From Prochlorococcus sp. AG-409-M05 (GTDB lineage Bacteria; Cyanobacteriota; Cyanobacteriia; PCC-6307; Cyanobiaceae), in assembly GCA_003215435.1 (NCBI GenBank), contig QCKJ01000004.1, forward strand, positions 115,280 through 179,279: a DNA stretch of 64,000 nt, given 5' to 3'. The notes under the pieces are model-generated. The model worked only from the letters and a program-made list of their open reading frames with translations. It had not been told where the DNA came from and made no database searches. The position numbers were made by a program, and so were the translations under genes. Shown piece after piece: positions 1-7,006 of the stretch. Positions within the stretch are counted from its first letter, which is position 1. Each line of letters starts with the position of its first letter.

Positions 1-173
1 GAAGGGACTGATGGCTGCGCTAATAGTGCTATCTCTTGTTGATGGAACGAGAGCGATGGTGTAACAGAAGGGCGTTGAAAGCTATCTTCTAATCCCTTTT
101 TCCAGATAAAAAAGACAAGAAAAATTGATAGAAAAGCTAGAAAAATCTTCCAAGCCGGCGTTGTTCTTTTCAT
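1..173 (-). CDS. N-terminus of a probable CPBP-family intramembrane protease (cut by window edge)
   Basis: An open frame starts with ATG at 173 on the minus strand and runs off the window edge, giving 57 codons. It begins MKRTTPAWKIFLAF, so a short basic start is followed by one hydrophobic segment (about residues 9-24) that would be a membrane anchor. A polar stretch with SFHQQEIALLAQP comes next. This resembles, from memory, the N-terminus of CPBP/abortive-infection type membrane proteases of marine picocyanobacteria, but the catalytic motifs lie outside the window, so the family call is an inference. It is divergent from the phosphatase gene at 280. Confidence 0.5.
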   Translation of the reverse strand, partial: MKRTTPAWKIFLAFLSIFLVFFIWKKGLEDSFQRPSVTPSLSFHQQEIALLAQPSVP

Positions 174-279
174 CAGGATCTACTCAAAAGCTGAACTTCA
201 ACCAAAATTGATTCTCACCCCAATAACATTATGAGGAAAGATGACCTCATACGATGAGGACTCACAGAGGTATTTAAAG

Positions 280-1611
280 GTGACCCTGCGTCTTCTCCTT
301 ATTCGTCATGGCCTAAGCAGTTTTAACTGTGAGAATAGGATTCAAGGCCGCATTGATCATTCAAAACTTACATCCGAAGGGCAAAATCAAGCCTTCAAAG
401 CGGGAGAAGCCCTTCAAGGGGTCAAAATCGACGCCATCTACAGCTCCCCTCTTCAACGAGCTTTAACCACCGCGAAAACCCTTAAAGAAGCAAGCAATTG
501 CTCAGTAAAGCCTATTGTTGATGAAGGACTCCTAGAAATAGATCTAGGGATTTGGGGGGGGCTAACTATTGAGGAAGTGCGAAGCAAGCATCCTTCCGAC
601 TACGAAATTTGGTGCAAAAATCCACAAGAGCTTGTGCTAAAAGACAAGGATGGGAGAAGTTTTAATCCCATAAAGGAGCTGAAAGAGCAAGCCCAGTCAT
701 TTATAAGATCCTTAATTGAACGACACCCAATCGACTCAAATCAAACGGTTGTAATTGTTGCCCACAATGCAATTTTACGTTGCATCATTCTTCTTTTATT
801 GAAGAATCCAGATCTTGGCTTCCGTCGTATAAAACTGAACAATGCATCCATCTCTGTTTTCAATCTCACAGAAAGTGGAGAAACCAATTTTCAGGTCCAG
901 ATTGAATGCCTAAACAGTACTACTCATCTAACGCCACAGATACCAATAAAAGGCAAAGGGGCTCGTATTATTCTCGTTAGACATGGAGAAACCGATTGGA
1001 ACAAGCAAGGACGCTTTCAAGGTCAAATCGACATTCCACTTAATAAAAAGGGACTAGAGCAAGCAAGTGCCGCTGGTCAGTTCCTTAAGAAGGTCTCTAT
1101 AACCAGAGCCTTTAGCAGCACAATGACAAGGCCTAAACAAACAGCCAGAACAATCCTTAAGTTTCACCTTGGTATTGAGTTAGAAGTAGATAAAGATCTT
1201 ATGGAAATTGGGCATGGACTCTGGGAAGGAAAACTTGAGTCAGAGATTCAAATCAGTTGGCCTGAGCTCCTTGAAATTTGGAAAACCCATCCAGAAAAAG
1301 TAGAAATGCCCGAAGGAGAATCTATAAATATTGTCTGGGAAAGAGCAGTAAGGTCATGGAATAAAATCCGCAAAGAACTAAGCCCTGAAGACACTGGGTT
1401 AGTAGTTGCTCATGACGCTGTAAACAAAACCATTCTGTGTAATCTCCTTGGGCTCTCCTCTAGCGATATATGGATGGTAAAGCAAGGGAATGGAGGCGTA
1501 ACCATAGTCGACATCTCTGACGACCCAACCCAGCCAGCAGTAGTTAGCTCTCTAAACCTAACCTCACACCTTGGTGGGTTGCTAGACAACACTGCAGCAG
1601 GAGCACTCTAA
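280..1611 (+). CDS. Histidine phosphatase (phosphoglycerate-mutase-like) with two tandem catalytic domains
   Basis: The protein has two complete PGM-like domains. The first has LLLIRHGLSSFN near the start, an acidic EIDLGIWGG motif and VVIVAHNAILR. The second has IILVRHGETDWN (about residue 245), EIGHGLWEG and VVAHDAVNK. Both therefore keep the RHG phosphohistidine motif, the acid residue and the second catalytic His. Substrate cannot be read from the sequence; family members act on sugar phosphates and phosphoglycolate-like compounds. I prefer the GTG start at 280, which has AGAGG 9 nt upstream and places RHG at residues 8-10. An ATG at 241 would add 13 residues but its Shine-Dalgarno spacing is too short. 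The next gene follows after 2 nt, so the two are probably cotranscribed. Confidence 0.85.
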   Translation: MTLRLLLIRHGLSSFNCENRIQGRIDHSKLTSEGQNQAFKAGEALQGVKIDAIYSSPLQRALTTAKTLKEASNCSVKPIVDEGLLEIDLGIWGGLTIEEVRSKHPSDYEIWCKNPQELVLKDKDGRSFNPIKELKEQAQSFIRSLIERHPIDSNQTVVIVAHNAILRCIILLLLKNPDLGFRRIKLNNASISVFNLTESGETNFQVQIECLNSTTHLTPQIPIKGKGARIILVRHGETDWNKQGRFQGQIDIPLNKKGLEQASAAGQFLKKVSITRAFSSTMTRPKQTARTILKFHLGIELEVDKDLMEIGHGLWEGKLESEIQISWPELLEIWKTHPEKVEMPEGESINIVWERAVRSWNKIRKELSPEDTGLVVAHDAVNKTILCNLLGLSSSDIWMVKQGNGGVTIVDISDDPTQPAVVSSLNLTSHLGGLLDNTAAGAL

Positions 1612-1613
1612 TA

Positions 1614-2867
1614 ATGAAAGAGGCTCAGCTTTTTGACCCAATCAAAATCCTCCACGGATCCGAGCAATCCTTAGTAAAGGATGCAGTGCTAATAAATGAT
1701 GGGCACCTTGTCGCCTTCGGAGATAAAGCTCGTGAAGAAGGCAAAAAACTAGGGCTAACTCCCACGTCTTCAGAAAAAAATCTCCTTGCACCATGCCTTG
1801 TTGACCCTCACTCAATACTTGAAGACCCTATTTGCAGTAAACGAGAAACACTACTTAGCCTTTGCGAATCTGCAGCCACCGCAGGCTATGGGCATATAGC
1901 TCTATTGCCTAGGAGCAACTGCTTTAGAGATCGCCCTGAAAGGCTCATTGGGTTTCAAAACAAAGGAGATGTCTCAGTGCATCTATGGGGTGGCTTTAGC
2001 AAAGAAGGTGAATCAAAAGAACTATCAGCCCATGGAGATCTTATTCAAAATGGCGCCATTGGGCTGGCAGAAGATGACAAAATTCCTTCTCTGGACCTTC
2101 TGCAAAGAGGACTTGTACTTAAAGAAATGGGTAAAGCCCCAATTCTGCTCGCACCTAGAAATAAAGATCTCCAAGGTAATGGAATGGTTCGAGAAGGAGT
2201 AGAGGCATTGAGAGCTGGCTGGGTTCCTGATCCAATTGCCAGCGAAACTCTCCCTCTTAGTCAGTTAATTGAGCTTCAAAAACAACACCCAGAATGCTCC
2301 CTTCGACTAATGAATATCTCTACATCAGCTGGTGTAAAGATGCTCTCTACTCAAAAAACAAAGCAACTTGCAACTGTTTGCTGGTGGCATTTAGTTCAAG
2401 ATGCCTCCTTACTAAGGCCTACTGATCCAGGTTGGCGAATTTGCCCGTCTTTAGGGAGTAAGGAAGACCGCCTGGCACTGATTGACGGTTTAAAGAAAAA
2501 GATCATTACGGCAATAGCGGTCCATGCAATCCCATTAGATGAGGAAGATATGCAACACCCCCCGAATCAACGGGAACCAGGCCTAGCAGGGCATCACCTT
2601 GTACTTCCTTCTATATGGAATGAACTTGTAGAGAAGGGTGGCATATCTATAGAAGACTTATGGAAGTTTCTCAGTTTTGGCCCTTCATCATTTTTAGGAT
2701 TGCCGAAAGAGAAACTAACTATTGGCAGTAATAGGTGGTTGATTTTCGACCCAAATAAATCCTGGGTTCAGCGCCGAAGAAGCAAATTAACTCCAATGGC
2801 AGCCAACCAACCATGGGAAGGGGAGACGATAAAAGGCAAAGTCATAGCATGTGGTCTCAAGGCCTAA
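1614..2867 (+). CDS. pyrC: Dihydroorotase-like amidohydrolase, probably catalytically degenerate
   Basis: The 417-residue protein has the overall layout of a class I dihydroorotase: an N-terminal strand domain, an ATAGYGHIALLPRSN segment matching the usual AxxGGFT...MPN region, and a C-terminal part ending with the typical EGETIKGKVIACG composite-domain strand. The metal-binding DxHxH-x-R signature is altered. The segment at about residues 63-71 reads VDPHSILEDP, so the first His is kept but the second His and the substrate-binding Arg are absent. Picocyanobacterial homologues are annotated pyrC, but activity from this copy is doubtful; a non-catalytic partner role, as known for pseudo-DHOases, is possible. 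It overlaps the convergent lepB gene by 11 nt. Confidence 0.75.
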   Translation: MKEAQLFDPIKILHGSEQSLVKDAVLINDGHLVAFGDKAREEGKKLGLTPTSSEKNLLAPCLVDPHSILEDPICSKRETLLSLCESAATAGYGHIALLPRSNCFRDRPERLIGFQNKGDVSVHLWGGFSKEGESKELSAHGDLIQNGAIGLAEDDKIPSLDLLQRGLVLKEMGKAPILLAPRNKDLQGNGMVREGVEALRAGWVPDPIASETLPLSQLIELQKQHPECSLRLMNISTSAGVKMLSTQKTKQLATVCWWHLVQDASLLRPTDPGWRICPSLGSKEDRLALIDGLKKKIITAIAVHAIPLDEEDMQHPPNQREPGLAGHHLVLPSIWNELVEKGGISIEDLWKFLSFGPSSFLGLPKEKLTIGSNRWLIFDPNKSWVQRRRSKLTPMAANQPWEGETIKGKVIACGLKA

Positions 2868-3579
2868 GCATTCCTATCCTGTTAAATGGAAAAAAGCGCC
2901 ATATTGCTCTCCCAATAATCTGATGTTCTGGTAAAAAAGGTCCTCCAGACCAATACCTGCTATCCATACTGTTACGTCTATTATCACCTAATACCAAAAA
3001 ATGTCCTTCAGGAACTAAAACATCTATAGGAGGACAAGTCTTGGAGAAGATATCATTAAGACTACAATAATTAGATGCAGAGACATAGGGCTCCTTCAAA
3101 CGTGTTCCATCAACAAAGACTTCTCCTTTAACATTAACAATCACCTTGTCGCCAGGAACCCCTACCACTCGTTTGATATAGGCGTCACAAGCGGGATGCG
3201 CCAGTCCAGGGATCGAATTTATGAGTGGCAAGCTCAACAAGCCACATTGAAAAGGGGAAGGTAAATCAAAAGACTTTCGTTCTGGGTGAAAAAGATAAGG
3301 TGATTTAAACACAACTATTTCCCCCCTCGTTGGTTGTCTCACTCGAAAAGTCAGCTTTTCAATTAACAAGCGGTCATCTACCTGAAGGCCAGGAAGCATT
3401 GAACCTGAAGGGATATATCTTGCCTCTACGAGATAAGTCCTAATGCCAAAATATATTGCCAGAGTAAAGACTATAGGTCCCCAAAAATCCCAGAGCGGGT
3501 GATGCTTGGGTGATTGTGGAGGCTCATCTTTTTGCAAAGAATGATCTTCGACAAGTGAACTCTTCTCTGTATCAAGCAA
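2857..3579 (-). CDS. lepB: Signal peptidase I
   Basis: This is a type I leader peptidase (family S26) of 240 residues. One membrane segment at about residues 31-50 is followed by the catalytic Ser motif YIPSGSMLPGL. KRVVGVPGDKV carries the catalytic Lys, and GDNRRNSMDSRYWG is the conserved C-terminal box. It removes signal peptides from exported and thylakoid-lumen proteins. The reading frame opens with TTG at 3579, 5 nt after a good GGAGAG Shine-Dalgarno sequence; an ATG between them is in another frame and opens only a short overlapping ORF. The gene is divergent from the membrane-protein gene at 3659 and convergent with pyrC. Confidence 0.92.
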   Translation of the reverse strand: MLDTEKSSLVEDHSLQKDEPPQSPKHHPLWDFWGPIVFTLAIYFGIRTYLVEARYIPSGSMLPGLQVDDRLLIEKLTFRVRQPTRGEIVVFKSPYLFHPERKSFDLPSPFQCGLLSLPLINSIPGLAHPACDAYIKRVVGVPGDKVIVNVKGEVFVDGTRLKEPYVSASNYCSLNDIFSKTCPPIDVLVPEGHFLVLGDNRRNSMDSRYWSGGPFLPEHQIIGRAIWRFFPFNRIGMLRP

Positions 3580-3658
3580 AACATCTCTCCTATCTCAAAG
3601 TCTTAACCATAGGCGAAAACGGAAAATTACCTTAGCTTTGAAAGGCGTATCCAGTCTC

Positions 3659-5164
3659 ATGGTCCGTCCTCGCTGGCAAAGGTTTAAACCCAAGAGAGAG
3701 AGATTGTTCTGGTATTGCTGGAATAGAGCAATTGCTGTTCTTGCTACAGCCAATTTTGCATGGATATTATTTGACATCACGTACATTCCTCTTCGGACCT
3801 TCTGGATAACTCGAAACTTTTATCCCATTTCATCGGGATCACTAGTGATCCCGATGAAATGGCTTCCAAATGTAACTACATTTTATGACCACGTAAAAGG
3901 CATAAAACCAAGCAATGAAACCAAAGGTTTTATAGAAAACCTTGACCAACTCAATCGCAGTCTCAACGCTGAAGGAATTAATGGAGATAACACCCAAAAA
4001 TTACGTCTCAAGCAAGTAGACCTTACCCAACAAGTCATAGAGAAAGTCCCTGCTGGAAGTTCAGAGTATATAGAGAATCATAGAAGATTACTAGCCATTC
4101 TTCGTAATAGAGCAGGAATGACATCTCCAAAAGAATCTTCTATTCACCTACTAAGTAAAGGCTACCTAAAGAGAAATAATTGGGATGAAGAGTACGTCTT
4201 CTGGGAACGCAAAGTTATTCCACTTATGGCAAATAACTACTCAAGGGAATTAACCGAGAATGGAAAGCAGATCGATTTTGCATGGCAAATAGATGCTCAT
4301 TTTCAGTTGTTTTTTTTACTCGACATCCTCCTCAGAACTCTGCGTCTCAAAAAACGATTTCCTGGTATTAACTGGAGAGACGCATTTCTTAGAAGATGGA
4401 TAGACCTTCCTCTATTTCTTCCCTTCTGGAGGCCGTTACGGCTATTACCTGTAACAGAGCGCCTTTGCAGTGTAGGGATGCTTCAAATGGAGCCTCTTCG
4501 AGCTGTAGTAAGTAGAGGTGTTGTAGCACTTCTCGCCCTTGAACTTTTTGAAGTCCTTACCGTTCAGGTCCTTGACGGAGTGCAGAAAGTAGCCCGTTCA
4601 CCTCAACTTCCTCAGCGAATTAGAGATCTGAGGAGTCACCAATCAATTGAAAGAAGCGATAATGCTGAATTAATTGAATTAATAAGATTGTGGATACCTT
4701 TACTCCTTACCCAAGTCGCCCCAAATATGCGCTCCCAACTAATAGATTTGTTTGGTCATGCTCTAAAAAAGAGTATGGAGGGGACAATGGTACCTAGTCG
4801 ACTAAAAGAGCTAAGTGCTATTCAAAAGGCGGAGTCTGCATTAAGCAATCAACTATCAGCAGGAATGGTAGACACACTTCTTGGAATAGCAAAAAATACT
4901 GGAAAAAAATTCAAGGTCAAAGATCAACACCTTGAGCAACTAAGTATCAACACCATAGACCGTTTTTGGGAGGAACTTGCTCGCGCCCTTGAGAGCGAGC
5001 AAGTGCTGGAAGAAAGTCAAGAACTATTTATCGCCTTCCTTGAAAATCTGAAACGCTCTAGCTTCCGAGAGTTACGTAACCAAGGAAGAGTAGATGAATT
5101 AATCAAGGAGCTAGATGGACTAAGCTTCAACTCGGTAAAGACTGAGCCCAAATCTCCGGGTTAA
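3659..5164 (+). CDS. Conserved cyanobacterial membrane protein of unknown function
   Basis: The protein is about 501 residues. It starts MVRPRWQRFKPKRERLFWYC with a basic N-terminus, then a membrane segment (about residues 26-45) and an aromatic-rich stretch ending near YDHVKGIKPSNET. A second hydrophobic region (FFLLDILLRTLRL) and a third (VVALLALELFEVLTVQVL) lie mid-protein. The C-terminal third is soluble and helical. I know similar proteins only as uncharacterised cyanobacterial membrane proteins. ATG 3659 is preferred over ATG 3638, which would only add a few residues. Residues about 56-67 are encoded by a perfect 38-bp palindrome (3825-3862), and another 10-bp inverted repeat lies near the 3' end. 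The stop overlaps the convergent ArsC-like gene by 38 nt. Confidence 0.85.
   Translation: MVRPRWQRFKPKRERLFWYCWNRAIAVLATANFAWILFDITYIPLRTFWITRNFYPISSGSLVIPMKWLPNVTTFYDHVKGIKPSNETKGFIENLDQLNRSLNAEGINGDNTQKLRLKQVDLTQQVIEKVPAGSSEYIENHRRLLAILRNRAGMTSPKESSIHLLSKGYLKRNNWDEEYVFWERKVIPLMANNYSRELTENGKQIDFAWQIDAHFQLFFLLDILLRTLRLKKRFPGINWRDAFLRRWIDLPLFLPFWRPLRLLPVTERLCSVGMLQMEPLRAVVSRGVVALLALELFEVLTVQVLDGVQKVARSPQLPQRIRDLRSHQSIERSDNAELIELIRLWIPLLLTQVAPNMRSQLIDLFGHALKKSMEGTMVPSRLKELSAIQKAESALSNQLSAGMVDTLLGIAKNTGKKFKVKDQHLEQLSINTIDRFWEELARALESEQVLEESQELFIAFLENLKRSSFRELRNQGRVDELIKELDGLSFNSVKTEPKSPG
3825..3862. repeat. Perfect 38-bp palindrome inside a coding region
   Basis: The 19-bp left arm (3825-3843, beginning CCATTTCATCGGGATC) is the exact reverse complement of the right arm (3844-3862, ending GATCCCGATGAAATGG). 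The centre is ACTAGT and there is no spacer. The palindrome lies within the membrane-protein gene and keeps its frame. On mRNA it could fold into a long hairpin with a minimal loop. The flanking bases 3824 and 3863 do not pair, so the ends are sharp. Confidence 0.97.
4975..5004. repeat. 10-bp perfect inverted repeat inside the same membrane-protein gene
   Basis: ACTTGCTCGC (4975-4984) and GCGAGCAAGT (4995-5004) are exact reverse complements separated by 10 nt. They encode part of an EELARALESEQ helix near the C-terminus. A stem of this size with a short loop is expected about once by chance in a window this long, so on its own it is only moderately notable. Confidence 0.9.
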
Positions 5165-5489
5165 ATCCAACCAAAATCTTCCCTTGTTTTGAGATCAATA
5201 AAGGTCTCTTAACTAATTTCCCGTCAGAAGCCAAAGCATTAAGTGCTTCTTGGTCACTCATTGCGCGAACAACCTCCCCTCCGAGAGTTCTATAACTCAA
5301 GCCACTTGTGTTGAAGAGTGGTTTACGGCTACCCAATTGAGACAAAGCCTCCTCTAGTATCTCCAAAGTAGGTGGAGTATCCACAATGTCTAGAAGTTCA
5401 TAGTCAATTTCGTTAGCTTCTAACCAAGACAAAGCTTTTCGACAAGTTGTGCAACGTGAATAGCTATAAACCCTAACCGATCGAGACAT
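5127..5489 (-). CDS. ArsC/Spx-family thioredoxin-fold protein
   Basis: This 120-residue protein carries CTTC (in YSRCTTCRKALSWLE) at about residues 12-15, the redox-active position of the arsenate reductase/Spx fold. It then has the family's DIVDTPPTLEILEEAL and KRPLLISKQGKILVGFNPE segments; the KRP motif is typical. Members are either glutaredoxin-dependent arsenate reductases or redox-sensing regulators; the sequence alone does not decide. ATG 5489 is preceded by GGGAG with 7-nt spacing and is preferred to the TTG two codons upstream. The 3' end overlaps the convergent membrane-protein gene by 38 nt. Confidence 0.85.
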   Translation of the reverse strand: MSRSVRVYSYSRCTTCRKALSWLEANEIDYELLDIVDTPPTLEILEEALSQLGSRKPLFNTSGLSYRTLGGEVVRAMSDQEALNALASDGKLVKRPLLISKQGKILVGFNPEIWAQSLPS

Positions 5490-5544
5490 GTTCAAGCTCC
5501 CTTAAATGATTTCTAAAAGAATAAGCCTCGTAAAAGCTTAGTTT

Positions 5545-6066
5545 CTAATTTGTCTTTTTCTTCGCTGCCTTTATACATTTTTGAAGCAAAGGCTCAACTG
5601 CCTCAAAGTCTCTCCAACCTCCAATAACAACTACTCGTCCTTCTAAGCTTTTATAAGTTCGAAAGAACTCGGCAACCTCCTCTAATTGGTTTGGAGCAAT
5701 TTGTCGAATGCTATTGATCGATTTCTGACGCGGGTCTGCTACTGGAACACATAATAATTTCCCGTCATAAGCCCCCGAATCCTGCATATCTAGTACACCA
5801 ATCGGCCGCGCCTTAATAAGACAACCAGCAAATGTAGGTTCCTCCATTATCACCATCGCATCTAAAGGGGCTCCATCTTCTGCAAGTGTGTTTGGAATAA
5901 ACCCATAGTCAAATGGATACCTAACAGAGGAATGAAGAACCCTATCCAAGGCCATAACACCAGACGAAGCAAAATATTCGTATTTATTTCTACTTCCAGC
6001 AGGTATTTCAACTACCAGGTTTACCAACCCTGGTGAGGGAGATGGGGCAAGAGGGTTTAGATCCAT
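5545..6066 (-). CDS. ppa: Inorganic pyrophosphatase, family I (copy 1)
   Basis: This soluble family I PPase hydrolyses pyrophosphate to phosphate and drives biosynthetic reactions. It has the expected length (about 173 residues), [15 protein letters not shown] with the substrate-binding Glu/Lys, YPFDYGFIP, and an Asp-rich segment. The canonical DGDPxD metal/catalytic loop reads [10 protein letters not shown] (about residue 69), so the middle Asp, equivalent to E. coli Asp67 (a proposed general base), is Ala. The later QDSGAYDGK segment keeps its Asp residues. A second family I gene lies at 21466-22053 and has the canonical loop. The start overlaps the small membrane-protein gene upstream. Confidence 0.88.
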   Translation of the reverse strand: MDLNPLAPSPSPGLVNLVVEIPAGSRNKYEYFASSGVMALDRVLHSSVRYPFDYGFIPNTLAEDGAPLDAMVIMEEPTFAGCLIKARPIGVLDMQDSGAYDGKLLCVPVADPRQKSINSIRQIAPNQLEEVAEFFRTYKSLEGRVVVIGGWRDFEAVEPLLQKCIKAAKKKTN

Positions 6067-6256
6067 CACTTTCTAAGGCAGTAGGAGCCATACGTGATCC
6101 TCTAAAATGAATGTCATTTAGAACAGCCCCTATAGGAACTGCGATAGCTGCTACAGCAATAGTGAGGCCTAGCACTGCAATCGAAGGACCACTAAAACTA
6201 TAAGGGTCTTCTTGCTCAATACTCGGATTTTCTTCTCTCTCAGAAGATTGCTCCAT
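6008..6256 (-). CDS. Small single-pass membrane protein, unknown function
   Basis: This 82-residue frame begins [19 protein letters not shown], a strongly acidic and polar N-terminus. One hydrophobic segment ([22 protein letters not shown], about residues 25-45) follows, then a polar tail. It ends inside the 5' region of ppa, overlapping it by about 59 nt in another frame. The single clear membrane helix with a charged N-terminus argues for a real gene, but the tail may be longer than the functional protein. I cannot assign a function. Confidence 0.6.
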   Translation of the reverse strand: MEQSSEREENPSIEQEDPYSFSGPSIAVLGLTIAVAAIAVPIGAVLNDIHFRGSRMAPTALESDGSKPSCPISLTRVGKPGS

Positions 6257-6394
6257 GTCAAGGTTTCAAGAAAAGGGTTTGAAAGAACTCATTGGGCAGA
6301 TTCCATTCAAGACAAAAGAAAGGAAGCAAAAAAGAAAAGCAGAGATTTTATATAAAGCAAATTAATCTCAGCAATTTTTTTTCATTTAAAAGTT

Positions 6395-6862
6395 CTATGC
6401 CGCAGGCCGATCACGAAGGTCTTGACTTTTTGATAGATCCTCAGAGGATCCAATTATCTCAACCATATGTTCACGAATAAAACGCAACTCTTCAAGAATA
6501 GAAGTCAAGGTCTTCTGAGTTTCTGTTGAGGGGGAATTAAGAACCTCAACAGTAACTTCCTTAATCCTTAAGACATCCTTTGCGAAACGAGCTACCTCAT
6601 TGGGATGAAACAAAAGAGCATCTTTTTGATCACTTCTATATTCCGGATTCAATTTGCGGGGATTGAACGGGGGATTAAGAGTTCTAGGATCAGTATTTGA
6701 ATACCTGTAAACAGACGCTCTTGAACGATTGAGGGATTTTTGAACTTCATCAATCCCAAAAAGCGCTTCTGAATTTGCCACCTGTGAGTGCAAATTATTT
6801 GTCAATCCTGAAAAAGGACTTAAAGACTCAGAACTGTCAGTGCTTACCCAGTCAGGGGACAT
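6395..6862 (-). CDS. Conserved cyanobacterial protein with a MerR/excisionase-like DNA-binding region
   Basis: The 155-residue protein has a central conserved part (about residues 36-95). LFGIDEVQKSLNRSRASVYRYSNTDP looks like a helix-turn-helix, and the following segment ends in LLFHPNEVARFAKDVL, as in MerR/excisionase-type winged helices. A C-terminal helical region (TLTSILEELRFIREHM) may dimerise. The N-terminal 30 residues are Ser-rich and low in structure. A DNA-binding role is inferred from the fold-like pattern, not from a recognised named regulator. Its start faces proS across 144 bp that contain two adjacent inverted repeats (6900-6933), which could be its operator. Confidence 0.75.
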   Translation of the reverse strand: MSPDWVSTDSSESLSPFSGLTNNLHSQVANSEALFGIDEVQKSLNRSRASVYRYSNTDPRTLNPPFNPRKLNPEYRSDQKDALLFHPNEVARFAKDVLRIKEVTVEVLNSPSTETQKTLTSILEELRFIREHMVEIIGSSEDLSKSQDLRDRPAA

Positions 6863-6899
6863 TTCAGAGCCTCAGAGCTTTTAAGTTGGCGGGATAGTA

Positions 6900-6933
6900 G
6901 CAGATGAGACTCATCTGCGATACACGCATCGCA
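6900..6933. promoter_or_regulatory. Two adjoining inverted repeats in the divergent region before proS
   Basis: GCAGATGAG and CTCATCTGC (6900-6908 and 6910-6918) form a perfect 19-nt palindrome around one A. TGCGAT and ATCGCA (6916-6921 and 6928-6933) form a second dyad that shares TGC with the first. They lie between the divergent HTH-like gene and proS. The position suggests an operator; that function is an inference. Confidence 0.5.
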
Positions 6934-7006
6934 AGCAATTAGACAATTTCACAATTCTTTTGCACTGGTTTGATGGTATCTTCCGACGTCTTGTCGTGTA
7001 AGTCTC

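Noticed and set aside
6292..6480. 62-codon plus-strand frame
   Set aside because: Largely antisense to the HTH-like gene at 6395-6862, with a low-complexity Lys-rich start; likely chance.
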